DNA from: Pseudomonas costantinii
Lineage (GTDB): Bacteria; Pseudomonadota; Gammaproteobacteria; Pseudomonadales; Pseudomonadaceae
Direction of reading: 5' to 3'
Length of the DNA stretch: 64,000 nucleotides
Assembly (NCBI RefSeq): GCF_001870435.1
Contig: NZ_MDDR01000025.1
Location: forward strand, 163,572-227,571
Below are positions 10,860 through 19,408 of this stretch, in pieces. The translations under genes were made by a program, and so were the position numbers. Position 1 is the first letter of the stretch. Every line of letters starts with the position of its first letter. Below the pieces are notes generated by a model, which was not told the DNA's origin, did not search any database, and saw only the letters and a program-made list of their open reading frames with translations.

Positions 10860-11750
10860 ATGAAGTTGCAAGGTGCCTTATTCCTGTCGCTGTGCATGCT
10901 GTCAGCCGGCGTGATTGCGAACGATGCCGTTCTGGAAAAAATCCGCGAAAACAAACAAATGGTGATTGGTTATCCGGCTGAGGCCTTGCCGTTCTCTTAT
11001 CAAACCGGCGACGGTGAACCGGTCGGCTACTCCATCGATCTGTGTCGGCGTATCGCCAGTGATGTGAAGAAAAACCTCAAGCTTGATGAGCTGGCCTTGA
11101 GCTTCAAACCCTTGAGTTTCAAAGACCGTATCAGTGCGGTCAGCAGCGGGGCGGTAGATCTGGAATGTGGTTCCACCACCAATACGCTGGAGCGTCAGAA
11201 GCAGGTCGACTTCAGTATTTCCACCTTCGCAGCCTCGATCAAAGTGGTCTCCAGGGTCGGCGAGAAGCTGGACACCTTGAAGGCTCTCAACGGCCGCTCC
11301 GTAGTGATCGTCGACGGCACCACGGTGGGCGAGGTGGTTGAGCAGCTTGAAAAGCGCAAAGGTTGGAGCTTTAAAAAGGTGCATGCCAAGAGCCTGACCG
11401 AAGGCTTCAAGTTGCTGGTGGAGAACCAAGCCGACAGCCTGGTGTTTGATGAAGTGGTGGTGGCGCCGTTAATGGCGAGCGCCGCCGAGCCTGCGCGTTA
11501 TCAGTTTTTACCGGATGTGCTGGTGGTGGAGCACCTGGGGTTGATCATGCCGAAGAATAACCCTGCGTTGAAACGGACGGTGGACGCGACCCTGATGGGC
11601 TTGATGGTATCGGGGGAAGCCAAAACACTCTATGCGAAATGGTTTGATGCGCCGATTGTGACCAAGATGCTTAATTTGAACGTGCCGTTTTCGGCCCAGA
11701 TGGAGCAGATGTTCAGCGCCCCGACGGATCAGCCGGGTAAGGCGTTGTAA
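10860..11750 (+). CDS. Amino-acid ABC binding protein (GltI-like), orphan
   Basis: Secreted protein of 296 residues, signal peptide ending around GVIANDAV. It belongs to the family-3 solute-binding proteins: VIGYPAEALPFSYQTGDGEPVGYSIDL at the N-terminus, FKDRISAVSSGAVDLECGSTTNTLERQKQVDFS (ligand loop with Gly-Ser-Thr-Thr), and a closing region KWFDAPI. The sequence is closest in feel to glutamate/aspartate binding proteins. No permease or ATPase is adjacent, so it either shares the main glutamate transporter or is a sensor. Preceded by about 120 bases holding its promoter. Confidence 0.85.
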   Translation: MKLQGALFLSLCMLSAGVIANDAVLEKIRENKQMVIGYPAEALPFSYQTGDGEPVGYSIDLCRRIASDVKKNLKLDELALSFKPLSFKDRISAVSSGAVDLECGSTTNTLERQKQVDFSISTFAASIKVVSRVGEKLDTLKALNGRSVVIVDGTTVGEVVEQLEKRKGWSFKKVHAKSLTEGFKLLVENQADSLVFDEVVVAPLMASAAEPARYQFLPDVLVVEHLGLIMPKNNPALKRTVDATLMGLMVSGEAKTLYAKWFDAPIVTKMLNLNVPFSAQMEQMFSAPTDQPGKAL

Positions 11751-11764
11751 GGTTATTTGCCCAA

Positions 11765-11789
11765 GGAGGGGCGCAGCCCTGCCCCCTCC
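11765..11789. terminator. GC-rich hairpin between convergent genes
   Basis: GGAGGGG at 11765-11771 pairs with CCCCTCC at 11783-11789. It lies between the converging binding-protein gene and the gene at 11805 and may end both transcripts, though no T-run is present. Confidence 0.35.
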
Positions 11790-11804
11790 TCAAAGGCTGC
11801 GTAG

Positions 11805-12317
11805 TCAGATCGCGGCCAAGGTCTCTTTCACGGTCTGCGCCTGCGGGTCAGCAGTCTTCGCCGCTACCTGCTGATCTTGCTGCTGCTTCAGGCGCTCAGC
11901 CACTTCCTTGGAAATAGCGTCCTGCTTTTCCTGCGGCAGGCTCTGCACATCCGCCTCAGTCAAACCCTGCTCCTTGAGCAACTGCTCACGAATGCGTTCG
12001 GCCGGGGATTTGCTCATGTAGTCAGTGAAGTCGGCACGTGCGGTGCTGGTGCTCGAACCCACTGCCGGTGTATCAGTGGTCGCCGTGGTTGCCGCCGTGG
12101 TGGCTTGCAACTGCACACGGGTCTTGGCGAAGGCTTCGTCGATGCGATCGTTGGCCTTGTCCAGGTTTGTCTGCGCCGTCGGCACCGTGACGCTTTGCTG
12201 GGCCATTTGCGCGGCGCCGCTGTAGAGCGCGCTGGCGGCGGCGTTGGCCGGGTCCATGTCGGCGCGCTTGAGCTGTTGGATCGTCGCCTGGGCTTGGGGA
12301 TTGTTGTTAACCAGCAT
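11805..12317 (-). CDS. Hypothetical Ala/Gln-rich protein
   Basis: I do not recognise a named family. The 170-residue product has no signal peptide or membrane segment. It starts MLVNNNPQAQATIQQLK, is rich in Ala, Gln and Thr, has a low-complexity Thr/Ala linker (about 75-95) and charged amphipathic helices at the end (RIREQLLKEQGLTEADVQSLPQEKQDAISKEV in part). The pattern suggests a mostly helical or disordered structural or adaptor protein. It stands alone, with a good start region and codon use like its neighbours, so it is probably a real gene of Pseudomonas-limited distribution. Confidence 0.65.
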   Translation of the reverse strand: MLVNNNPQAQATIQQLKRADMDPANAAASALYSGAAQMAQQSVTVPTAQTNLDKANDRIDEAFAKTRVQLQATTAATTATTDTPAVGSSTSTARADFTDYMSKSPAERIREQLLKEQGLTEADVQSLPQEKQDAISKEVAERLKQQQDQQVAAKTADPQAQTVKETLAAI

Positions 12318-12450
12318 GATCGGTCACCTGCGGATATGTTCGGTGCGTCAGGTGGAGCAAATAGCATGCCGGGTGCGCCACCCCCGGTTTTATTGGGGAT
12401 GGCACGGCCGTCGCGGCAAACATTGTCCCGTAGGCGGCCAGCCGTTGCCG

Positions 12451-13860
12451 TCAGTGGGCGATATTCTCCAGCGCCAGGTTGCGCGTGCGCGGGCCGAACC
12501 AGCTAATGGTGATCATCACAATCAACATGCTGCTGGCGATAAATGCCAACACGCCCGGTGTGCCCAGGTGTTCGAGGATAAAACCGATCAACAGGCTGCT
12601 GAACACCGTGGACAAGCGGCTGAACGAATAGCAGAAGCCCACCGCCCGTGCGCGGATATTGGTGGGGAACAGTTCGCTTTGGTATGAGTGATAACTGAAG
12701 CTCAGCCAGGCATTGCAGAAGGTGATCATCACCCCGCAAATCACCAGCCCTACCGCTGTAGTTTGCAGGGCAAACAGGCTGCCGAAGATCATCGCGCCCA
12801 TGGCCGAGCCGACGATCTGCCATTTGTTTTCAAAACGGTTGGCCACCTTCACAAACAGCAGCGGGCCCAGCGGGTAGGCAAGGGTGATGATAAAGGCGTA
12901 CATCAAACTGTGTGTCACGCTGACGCCTTGGCCCGACAGCAGCGCCGGCAACCAATTGCCGAAACCGAAAAAGCCGATGGCCTGGAACACATGGAACACG
13001 ATCAGCATCAGCGCGCGGCGGCGGTACGGCGGTTGCCAGATATCGGCAAAGCGGCCCGCGCCTTGAACGCTGATCGCTTCGGGTTCTGGTTCATCCAGCG
13101 GTTTGCCGTGATCTTTTTGGCAACGCGCTTCCAGGTTGTCCATGATCTTTCCCGCCTCATCGAAGCGGCCTTTCTGCGCCAGCCAGCGCGGCGACTCCGG
13201 CAGGCGCTTACGCAGTTGCCAGATAAACAGTGCAAACACTGCACTCGAGAGCACCACCCAGCGCCAACCGGAGATCCCGAACGGCGCCTGGGGCACCAGC
13301 CACCACGACATCAAGGCCACCGCCGGTACCGACAGAAACTGGATGAAAAACGCAAAGGCAAACGCGGAGCTGCGCATGCGCTTGGGCACCAGTTCCGAGA
13401 GGTAGGCGTCGATGGTCACCAACTCGATCCCCAAGCCAATGCCCACCAGGAAGCGCATGCAGATAATCCCCAGTGCGGAGGTCTGGATGCCCATCAACAC
13501 CGTGGCGACGGTGTACCAGATCAACGCGAAGGTGAAGATCGCCCGGCGCCCGTAGCGGTCGGCAATAGGACTGAGCAGGCTGGCGCCGAGGAACAGGCCC
13601 AGGAAGGTCGCCGAGGCGAACGCCGCCTGGTCCGAGAAGCCAAACACGCCCTCGCTGCCGGTGTGGAAAATCCCGTCGCTGATCAAGCCGGGGCTGATAT
13701 AGGCAGTCTGGAACAGGTCATACAGCTCGAAAAAACCGCCGATCGACAGCAACGCTACAAGGCGCCAGACGGTGGCGACGGCAGGCAGGCGGTCGATGCG
13801 CGCGCTGATGTGGGTGGCACGGACTGGGTCGATGCCGTCGGCGGTGGAAAGTGCGGACAT
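12451..13860 (-). CDS. MFS sugar/acid transporter
   Basis: Inner-membrane carrier of 469 residues with about twelve hydrophobic segments. Sugar-porter type MFS motifs are present: the loop 2-3 motif DRYGRRAIF, RFLVGIGLGIELV in helix 4, and PESPRWLAQKGRFDEA after helix 6, a typical sugar porter sequence. The second half carries FPTNIRARAVGFCYSFSRL. It is last in a tight three-gene operon (GST, epimerase-like dehydrogenase, transporter; gaps of 15 and 11 bases), so it most likely imports the compound those enzymes process. Confidence 0.9.
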   Translation of the reverse strand: MSALSTADGIDPVRATHISARIDRLPAVATVWRLVALLSIGGFFELYDLFQTAYISPGLISDGIFHTGSEGVFGFSDQAAFASATFLGLFLGASLLSPIADRYGRRAIFTFALIWYTVATVLMGIQTSALGIICMRFLVGIGLGIELVTIDAYLSELVPKRMRSSAFAFAFFIQFLSVPAVALMSWWLVPQAPFGISGWRWVVLSSAVFALFIWQLRKRLPESPRWLAQKGRFDEAGKIMDNLEARCQKDHGKPLDEPEPEAISVQGAGRFADIWQPPYRRRALMLIVFHVFQAIGFFGFGNWLPALLSGQGVSVTHSLMYAFIITLAYPLGPLLFVKVANRFENKWQIVGSAMGAMIFGSLFALQTTAVGLVICGVMITFCNAWLSFSYHSYQSELFPTNIRARAVGFCYSFSRLSTVFSSLLIGFILEHLGTPGVLAFIASSMLIVMITISWFGPRTRNLALENIAH

Positions 13861-13871
13861 GGTGAGCGGGC

Positions 13872-14609
13872 TCAGTAAGTAATCGGGATTTCAAATGCCT
13901 GGAAGGCATCATCCACGGGTTGGTAGCCCAATACACGCGTGGTTTCGCTCAAGTCCAAGCGCTTAAAGCGGTTATTGGAAATGCCGTGGGCGATCAGGTG
14001 TTTCACGCCCTCGGCCTCCACCGAGCGTTGCAGCAATTGCACCGCGTCACGCGGGCTGAGCCAGGCGCTGAGGTCGCGGGCGTTGTTCAGGTCGTGGGTT
14101 TCGGGGAACTCAAAGGCGCCGATGCGCAGGGCAATCGTCGACAGCGGCGTTTTGGCTGCGTAATAGCCGCACAACGCCTCGCCGTAGCATTTGCTCACGC
14201 CATACAGATTGGCAGGTAAGACCGGCATGCCGGGAGTGATTTGTCGGTCTACCGAGTAGCCTTCGATGGTTTGCGCGCTGCTGGCGAATACCAGGCGTTG
14301 CACGCCCGCGGCCACGGCGGCTTCAAACAGGTAGGTGGTGGCGAGGATGTTGTTGGGCAGCAATTCGTCGAACGACGCGCTGGCGTGGGGGATGCCTGAG
14401 AGGTGCACGATCACGTCGATGCCTTCGAGCAGGGCGGCCAGGCTGGTTTTATCGCTGAGGTCGGCGTTGATGAAACGGTGCTCGTCGAGGGCGAAGTCCG
14501 GTGCGACGCGGTCGGTGAGGGTGAAGCGGTAGCGCTCCTTCGAGGCTTCGAAAAACGTCTTGCCGATTCTGCCGCAGGCGCCGGTGAGCAGTACGTTGAG
14601 TCCTTTCAC
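13872..14609 (-). CDS. NAD-dependent epimerase/uronate dehydrogenase-like
   Basis: Extended short-chain dehydrogenase of 245 residues. The Rossmann motif is LLTGACGRIGK near the N-terminus; the catalytic tyrosine and lysine lie in LYGVSKCYGE (Y-x3-K), preceded by FASSAQT. The later piece LRIGAFEFPE followed by LSAWLSPRDAVQLL resembles uronate dehydrogenases, which oxidise galacturonate or glucuronate C1 with NAD. That assignment is tentative; other sugar or lactone dehydrogenases of the family share these features. Second gene of the GST-dehydrogenase-MFS operon. Confidence 0.8.
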   Translation of the reverse strand: MKGLNVLLTGACGRIGKTFFEASKERYRFTLTDRVAPDFALDEHRFINADLSDKTSLAALLEGIDVIVHLSGIPHASASFDELLPNNILATTYLFEAAVAAGVQRLVFASSAQTIEGYSVDRQITPGMPVLPANLYGVSKCYGEALCGYYAAKTPLSTIALRIGAFEFPETHDLNNARDLSAWLSPRDAVQLLQRSVEAEGVKHLIAHGISNNRFKRLDLSETTRVLGYQPVDDAFQAFEIPITY

Positions 14610-14624
14610 GGTGAAGTCCTTGTT

Positions 14625-15257
14625 TTAGTTATGGCCGTCGAGGGCGAAGGTCTGGAAGCCCGGGCGCCCGCTGAGGCGTTGGTAATACGCCTCGACAGCC
14701 GGGTAGGGCGGATGCTCCAAAGGCGCATTGCGCCAGCGGTGCACGGAGAGGCCGACGAGGATGTCGGCCAGGGTGAACTCACTGCCGGCCACGTAGGCGC
14801 CGGTCTTGATCAACTGTTGTTCGAGCAGGCCCATCTTGTCATTCCAGGCTTGCACACCGGCCTTGAGACGTTGCGGGTCTTGATAGTCAGGGTTTTTGCG
14901 CACTAGGGCGTGAAAGGCGTAGCCCCAGGACGGGTTGAGTTCGGTGGCTTGCCAGTCCATCCACTGTTCCACCCTGGCCCGTGGTGCGGGTTCGGCGGGT
15001 AAAAGGTCGTGGCGTTGGTAAAGGCCGACGAGGTAGCGGCAGATGGTGTTGGATTCCCATAGCACGCCGTGGTCGTCGATCAGCACCGGTACCTGGGCGT
15101 TGGGGTTCAGGGCCAGGAATTCGGGGGACTGGGTGGGGGTGTAGCCGATGCCCCAGTCCTCGCGGGTGTATTCGATGCCCAGTTCCTGGCAGGTCCACAG
15201 GACTTTTCGCACGTTGATGGAGGAGGTGCGACCCAAGATTTTCAGAGAGTGTCCCAT
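14625..15257 (-). CDS. Glutathione S-transferase, GstB-like
   Basis: Cytosolic protein of 210 residues. Start chosen at the ATG at 15257, preceded by AGGAAAG; the open frame extends upstream without a better site. N-terminal domain: LKILGRTSSINVRKVLWTCQELG, with the Ser-rich active loop of GstB-type enzymes; cis-Pro loop AQVPVLID; WESNTICRYL contacts glutathione. C-terminal helical domain with MDWQATELNPSW and FTLADILVGLSVHRW. First gene of the operon with the epimerase-like dehydrogenase and MFS carrier, suggesting glutathione-dependent handling of an imported electrophilic or sugar-derived compound. Confidence 0.88.
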   Translation of the reverse strand: MGHSLKILGRTSSINVRKVLWTCQELGIEYTREDWGIGYTPTQSPEFLALNPNAQVPVLIDDHGVLWESNTICRYLVGLYQRHDLLPAEPAPRARVEQWMDWQATELNPSWGYAFHALVRKNPDYQDPQRLKAGVQAWNDKMGLLEQQLIKTGAYVAGSEFTLADILVGLSVHRWRNAPLEHPPYPAVEAYYQRLSGRPGFQTFALDGHN

Positions 15258-15381
15258 GGTGCTTTCCTGGCGGGGGAGAGCGGTCAATCTAACAGGGGCC
15301 GGGAGCCACGGCGATGCTTCCAAGTGTGCACAATAAAAAAAGTGGGCTTGCCCGCTCCCGCATTTCTAACCGAGTAGGGCT

Positions 15382-15615
15382 TTAAACTCGCGGTGTGTGT
15401 TGATCCATCGCCTGGCCGACCAGCAATACGCTCAGTTCGCTGAGTTGATGAATCGCCAAGGCAACATCACGCTGTTTACCCGTAAGGTCATCTGAGAGGT
15501 CGAGCAACAAGGTGCTGACGGAACACACGGTTTCGTAGCTGTTGATCAGCAAGGTTTCGGTGGGGGTATCGGGGATGACGGTGAAGAGCGTATTCGGGGG
15601 ATTGACGCTTTGCAT
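15382..15615 (-). CDS. DUF6124/DUF3077-like small protein
   Basis: A 77-residue protein with FTVIPDTPTETLLINSYETVCSVSTLLLDLSDDLTG and a C-terminal helix HQLSELSVLLVGQAMD. This pattern (x-D-x-x-T-E-x-L-L-x-N-A-x-E) is one I know from a family of small Pseudomonas proteins of unknown function, often in many copies per genome. No signal peptide. It is preceded by an unusual leader with repeated CTACTAA-type motifs (15651-15793). Function unknown. Confidence 0.7.
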   Translation of the reverse strand: MQSVNPPNTLFTVIPDTPTETLLINSYETVCSVSTLLLDLSDDLTGKQRDVALAIHQLSELSVLLVGQAMDQHTPRV

Positions 15616-15650
15616 GGTTGAAATACCTGACTTGTGCCAACACCCGCATC

Positions 15651-15793
15651 GCTACTAAACGAATGGGGTGGCAGCTGTACGCAGGTTAGTAGACCGGTAA
15701 TCCCACACAAACCCGGCGCGCTCGAAGGCGCCCTACGCACAGCCGCCATGATTGGCTTATGCATATTGTGTGGGGACGTTCAGGCTACTAAAC
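15651..15793 (-). promoter_or_regulatory. Structured leader with repeated GTTTAGTAGC motif
   Basis: Upstream of the DUF6124-like gene, GCTACTAAAC occurs at 15651-15660 and again at 15784-15793, and a mirrored GGTTAGTAGACC at 15684-15695 can pair with either. The first copy and the mirrored copy form a hairpin, the outer two are direct repeats 133 bases apart. The rest of 15616-15941 holds no convincing gene; a short antisense frame across it is doubtful. Whether this is a regulator site, a small RNA or a repeat is not known. Confidence 0.4.
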
Positions 15794-15941
15794 CCGATCA
15801 CCGAGAAATTCAGCGACCGGCCAACCTTAGTTGCCCCCCACCCAAGCGCACAAGCCGGCGGATTCTGACGTAAGCGTAGGCAACCGGGCAAGGCGCTTAC
15901 CGCAATGTCAGTCGCGTCCTACGGGCGTCCTACACCACTCT

Positions 15942-16060
15942 GATCGTTCCCACGCTCCTGCGTGGGAATGCTGCCTGGGGCGCTCTGCGTCCCGCCATTC
16001 ACCGAGGTTGTGACGCGGAGCGTCACGAGATGCATTCCCACGCAGAGCGTGGGAACGAGC
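15942..16060. repeat. Composite REP pair (CGTTCCCACGCT family)
   Basis: Starts with GATCGTTCCCACGCT and TGCGTGGGAATG hairpin, ends with the reverse complement GCATTCCCACGCAGAGCGTG; an inner TGACGCGGAGCGTCA hairpin lies between. Same family as 19289-19394, 56280-56410 and the single unit at 53694-53726. It lies three bases after the gntR stop and may act as its terminator. Confidence 0.85.
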
Positions 16061-16063
16061 GAG

Positions 16064-17092
16064 TCAGGTACTTTCGCGGACCTGCAACTCAAACCCCATA
16101 TCCACCACCGGCTTGGCGATTTTGTTGCCCGCCATGATCGTCAACAAATGCTCCGCCGAGCGCCGACCAATGGCTTCACGCGGTGTGCTGATGCTGCTCA
16201 AGCGCGGCACCATAAAGGACGACGCAGGCAAGTCGTTGAACCCCAGTACCGCCACGCGTTCCGGCACTTTGATGCCATGGCGCATGGCTTCCAGCAGCGC
16301 GCCTTGGGCCAAGTCGTCGTTGCCAAAGAAGATCGCATCCACATCGGGATGGCTGGCCAGCAACTGCAAAAACAGCTCGCCGCCCAGGCCGACCGAGGAC
16401 GGGCGTGGTGTCAGCAGTTCCAGCGCCGGGTCGTACATTCCGGCCTGTTGCAGGGCGCGGCGAAAACCCTCACCGCGCAGCAACGTGCGCTGATCCAACT
16501 GCGCGCCGATGTAGGCCAGGCGCTTACGTCCACGGGACAGCAAATGCGCCGCCGCCGTTTCACCGGCGTTCAATTGTGAGAAACCCACGCAGTTCACGCC
16601 GGCGTTGGGGTCCAGGTCCATCATGTACACGCAGGGCACATTGCTGGCCTCGACCATCCGTCGGGCGCTTTCGGTGCGGTCAAACCCGGTCAGCAGCAAA
16701 CCCCGTGGCTGGTAGGCCATGTAGTTGCGCAGCAGGTTTTCTTCTTCATCGCGCGAATAGTGGGAGTTGCCGATCAACACCTCAAAGCCCTTTGGCCGCA
16801 GCACTTGGTGGATGGCTTCCAGGGTTTCGATAAACAGCAGGTTGGACAGCGACGGCACGATGACCACCACCGAATGGCTTTGCGCCGACGCCAGGGCGCG
16901 GGCGGCAGGGTTGACCACATAGTTGAGTTCAGCGGCGGCCTGTTGCACTTTTTCCACCAGTTCGGTGGCCACAGTACTGACGCCACGCAAGGCGCGGGAG
17001 GCGGTAATCGGGCTGACACCGGCCAGGCGGGCAACTTCGTTCAGGGTAGGGCGGCCCGTCGTGCGGGTATTTTTATCGTTCTTAGAGGTCAT
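16064..17092 (-). CDS. gntR: LacI-family gluconate repressor GntR
   Basis: Repressor of 342 residues. The helix-turn-helix is RPTLNEVARLAGVSPITASRALRG (about 13-36) with the LacI hinge following (YVVNPAARALA). The effector-binding body resembles periplasmic sugar-binding folds (GFNDLPASSFMVPRLSSI near the end, a standard LacI segment). I start at 17092 (MTSKNDKN); a longer in-frame start at 17107 is possible. Divergent from gluconokinase and gluconate permease genes, with operator-like palindromes in its own promoter and before each target, which gives a specific role: repression of gluconate uptake and phosphorylation, relieved by gluconate or 6-phosphogluconate. Confidence 0.9.
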   Translation of the reverse strand: MTSKNDKNTRTTGRPTLNEVARLAGVSPITASRALRGVSTVATELVEKVQQAAAELNYVVNPAARALASAQSHSVVVIVPSLSNLLFIETLEAIHQVLRPKGFEVLIGNSHYSRDEEENLLRNYMAYQPRGLLLTGFDRTESARRMVEASNVPCVYMMDLDPNAGVNCVGFSQLNAGETAAAHLLSRGRKRLAYIGAQLDQRTLLRGEGFRRALQQAGMYDPALELLTPRPSSVGLGGELFLQLLASHPDVDAIFFGNDDLAQGALLEAMRHGIKVPERVAVLGFNDLPASSFMVPRLSSISTPREAIGRRSAEHLLTIMAGNKIAKPVVDMGFELQVREST

Positions 17093-17125
17093 CAGGCGGC
17101 TTGCCAAACAAAAATCGAGGCACTA

Positions 17126-17139
17126 AGGTAGCGCTGTCT
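17126..17139. promoter_or_regulatory. GntR operator 1
   Basis: AGGTAGCGCTGTCT, 34 bases before the gntR start; differs at two positions from the perfect palindrome at 17856. Its place suggests autoregulation of gntR. Confidence 0.7.
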
Positions 17140-17276
17140 CCAAAAGGCTGCAAATTCTTGAACATTGGGTTGCCTGATCCGGTTCAAATGATTGGAGAGG
17201 ATGCACGCGTCACTCCATAAAAACGACAAGACGGCGCGGGAAAAGCCTGTTTTTGCACTAGCCTTACAGCGTGCAA

Positions 17277-17290
17277 AGGTAGCGCTATCT
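17277..17290. promoter_or_regulatory. GntR operator 2
   Basis: AGGTAGCGCTATCT, 18 bases before the gntK start, one mismatch from the perfect palindrome. Overlap with the promoter or early transcript of gntK fits repression. Confidence 0.75.
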
Positions 17291-17307
17291 GCGTCCTGAG
17301 GTGTTTC

Positions 17308-17841
17308 ATGAGTCAACCTGTTACCGCCCTGGTCATCATGGGTGTTTCCGGCTGTGGCAAGTCCAGTGTCAGCGAGGCCCTGTGCCGCCTGAACGGCGCC
17401 ACCGCCATTGAAGGCGACAGCTTTCACCCCGCCGCCAACATCGAAAAAATGAGTGCCGGCCACCCCCTCAACGACGACGACCGTGCCGGTTGGCTCGACA
17501 TCCTTTGCGATGAACTGCGCCGTGCGCTCAAGGCCGGCGAGCATCCTGTGCTCACCTGTTCAGCCCTGAAAAAGAAATACCGCGACCACCTGCGCGAAGC
17601 CGCGCCGGGCCTGGGGTTTGTGTTTCTGGAACTGACTCGTGAAGTGGCCGCTGACCGCGTGTCCCATCGCCCCGGCCATTTCATGCCGGCAAGCCTGATC
17701 GACAGCCAGTTCGCCACCCTTGAATCGCCCGTGGGCGAAACGCTGACCCTGGCGCTCAACGCCAGCGAAGACAGCGTCGAGGCGTTGGCCGAGCAAACCA
17801 ATGCCTGGTGGCTGCAACACGGCTTTGAACCTTCCAAGTGA
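17308..17841 (+). CDS. gntK: Gluconokinase
   Basis: Cytosolic kinase of 177 residues, the usual size for thermostable GntK. It phosphorylates D-gluconate to 6-phosphogluconate, entry to the Entner-Doudoroff pathway. Walker A is MGVSGCGKSS (about 11-20); EGDSFHPAANIEKMSAGHPLNDDDR is the diagnostic gluconate and lid segment; CSALKKKYRDHLR and GHFMPASLIDSQFATLE complete the family pattern. Operator 2 lies directly upstream, and the permease gene follows after another operator. Confidence 0.95.
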   Translation: MSQPVTALVIMGVSGCGKSSVSEALCRLNGATAIEGDSFHPAANIEKMSAGHPLNDDDRAGWLDILCDELRRALKAGEHPVLTCSALKKKYRDHLREAAPGLGFVFLELTREVAADRVSHRPGHFMPASLIDSQFATLESPVGETLTLALNASEDSVEALAEQTNAWWLQHGFEPSK

Positions 17842-17855
17842 TTTTTTGCCGGAAA

Positions 17856-17869
17856 AGATAGCGCTATCT
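17856..17869. promoter_or_regulatory. GntR operator 3 (perfect palindrome)
   Basis: AGATAGCGCTATCT is a perfect 14-base palindrome between gntK and gntP. It allows the permease gene to be controlled separately from gntK by the same LacI-type repressor. Confidence 0.78.
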
Positions 17870-17925
17870 ACGGCAGGAAATTTAACACCCGCTTTAATAA
17901 CAACAACAAACAGGAGAGACCCCCC

Positions 17926-19278
17926 ATGTTTGGCATGTCCCACGAGTCCTACCTGCTGCTAGATGCAGTGGTCACTATCATCGGGCTGATCTTTTTGATC
18001 ACCAAGTTCAAGGTTCACCCGTTCATTGCACTGATCATCGCGGCCGGCTTTCTAGGCCTGACCTCGGGCATGCCCGTGGACAAGATCATCAAGGCGTTCC
18101 AGGACGGCTTCGGCGGGGTGCTCGGCTTTGTCGGCATCATCCTTGCGCTGGGCACGATGCTCGGCAAGATGATGGCCGAATCCGGCGGCGCCGATCAGAT
18201 CGCCCAGACCCTGATCCGTGCCTTTGGCAAGGAAAAGGTCCAGTGGGCCATGATGTTCGCCGCATTCCTGGTGGGTATCCCGCTGTTTTTCGAGATCGGC
18301 TTTGTGCTGCTGATTCCGCTGGTGTTCATCGTCGCGCGCCGCACCGGCGTGTCGCTGATCAAGATCGGCATCCCGCTGCTCGCCGGCCTGTCGGCGGTGC
18401 ACGGTTTGGTGCCACCGCACCCGGGCCCGTTGCTGGCCATCGGCGTGTTTGGCGCGGACATCGGCAAGACCATTCTGTACGGCCTGATTGTCGCATTGCC
18501 GACTGCCATCATTGCCGGTCCGATCTTCGGTACGTTTATCGCCAAGTACATCCCGGGCAACCCGTCCCAGGAACTGGTGGATCAACTGGCCCGTGAACCT
18601 GAGTCGAAAGACCTGCCGAGCTTCAGCATTACCCTGATCACCGTGCTGCTGCCGGTGTTCCTGATGCTGCTCAAAACCTTCGCTGACGTCGCGCTGCCGG
18701 ACGGTCACGCCATTCGTAACTGGATGGACATGATCGGTCACCCGATCACCGCGTTGCTGCTGGCCTTGCTGCTGTCGCTGTACACCTTTGGTCATCGCCA
18801 AGGCATTCATTCCAAGCAAATCCTCAAACTGCTCGACGCCAGCCTTGCGCCGACCGCCGCGATCATCCTGATCATCGGCGCCGGTGGTGGCTTCAAACAG
18901 ATGCTGGTGACCAGCGGCGTGGGTGACGTGATCGGCCATATGGCGGTGAACGCGCAGATCAACCCGATCCTGCTGGCGTGGCTGGTGGCGGCGGTGATTC
19001 GTGTGGCAACCGGCTCGGCCACTGTGGCGACCATCACTGGCGCGGGCATCGTGGTGCCGGTGGTGGGGATGATTCCGGGGGTTAACCGTGAGCTGCTGGT
19101 GTTGGCGACGGGGGCGGGTTCGTTGGTGTTGTCTCACGTCAACGATGCGGGGTTCTGGCTGGTGAAGCAGTACTTCAACATGACTGTGGCTGAGACGTTC
19201 AAGACCTGGACGGCGATGGAGACCATTCTGTCGGTTGTGGCGCTGATCTTTATCATGTTGCTGTCGTTGGTGGTGTAA
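17926..19278 (+). CDS. gntP: Gluconate:proton symporter
   Basis: Inner-membrane permease of 450 residues with a dozen or more hydrophobic segments, of the GntP family. Typical pieces are FKVHPFIALIIAAGFLGLTSGM, LGTMLGKMMAESGGADQIAQTL, the Pro-rich LVPPHPGPLLAIGVFGADIG and the C-terminal SHVNDAGFWLVKQYFNM, which is a family signature. Start follows CAGGAGAG. It imports gluconate for gntK. Separated from gntK by 84 bases containing operator 3. Could also be called gntT or gntU; paralogues are not separable by eye. Confidence 0.93.
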   Translation: MFGMSHESYLLLDAVVTIIGLIFLITKFKVHPFIALIIAAGFLGLTSGMPVDKIIKAFQDGFGGVLGFVGIILALGTMLGKMMAESGGADQIAQTLIRAFGKEKVQWAMMFAAFLVGIPLFFEIGFVLLIPLVFIVARRTGVSLIKIGIPLLAGLSAVHGLVPPHPGPLLAIGVFGADIGKTILYGLIVALPTAIIAGPIFGTFIAKYIPGNPSQELVDQLAREPESKDLPSFSITLITVLLPVFLMLLKTFADVALPDGHAIRNWMDMIGHPITALLLALLLSLYTFGHRQGIHSKQILKLLDASLAPTAAIILIIGAGGGFKQMLVTSGVGDVIGHMAVNAQINPILLAWLVAAVIRVATGSATVATITGAGIVVPVVGMIPGVNRELLVLATGAGSLVLSHVNDAGFWLVKQYFNMTVAETFKTWTAMETILSVVALIFIMLLSLVV

Positions 19279-19288
19279 CCCCTGACTA

Positions 19289-19394
19289 ATCGTTCCCACG
19301 CTCTGCGTGGGAATGCCTCTTGTGACGCTCCGCGTCACGCTTTGGGACGCGGAGCGTCCTCGGCTGCATTCCCACGCGGAGCGTGGGAACGATC
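19289..19394. repeat. Composite REP pair (CGTTCCCACGCT family)
   Basis: CGTTCCCACGCTCTGCGTGG at the left end and CATTCCCACGCGGAGCGTGG at the right end are inverted, with two inner CGTCACGC-type hairpins. It lies between the converging gntP and alaC genes and probably ends both transcripts. Confidence 0.85.
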
Positions 19395-19408
19395 AACGAT
19401 CATTTGGA

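Noticed and set aside
12688..13878. 396-codon open frame opposite the MFS gene
   Set aside because: Shadow frame; the other strand has complete MFS motifs.
18052..19338. 428-codon open frame antisense to gntP
   Set aside because: Arg/Gln/His-rich shadow frame of a clear permease gene, without ribosome site.
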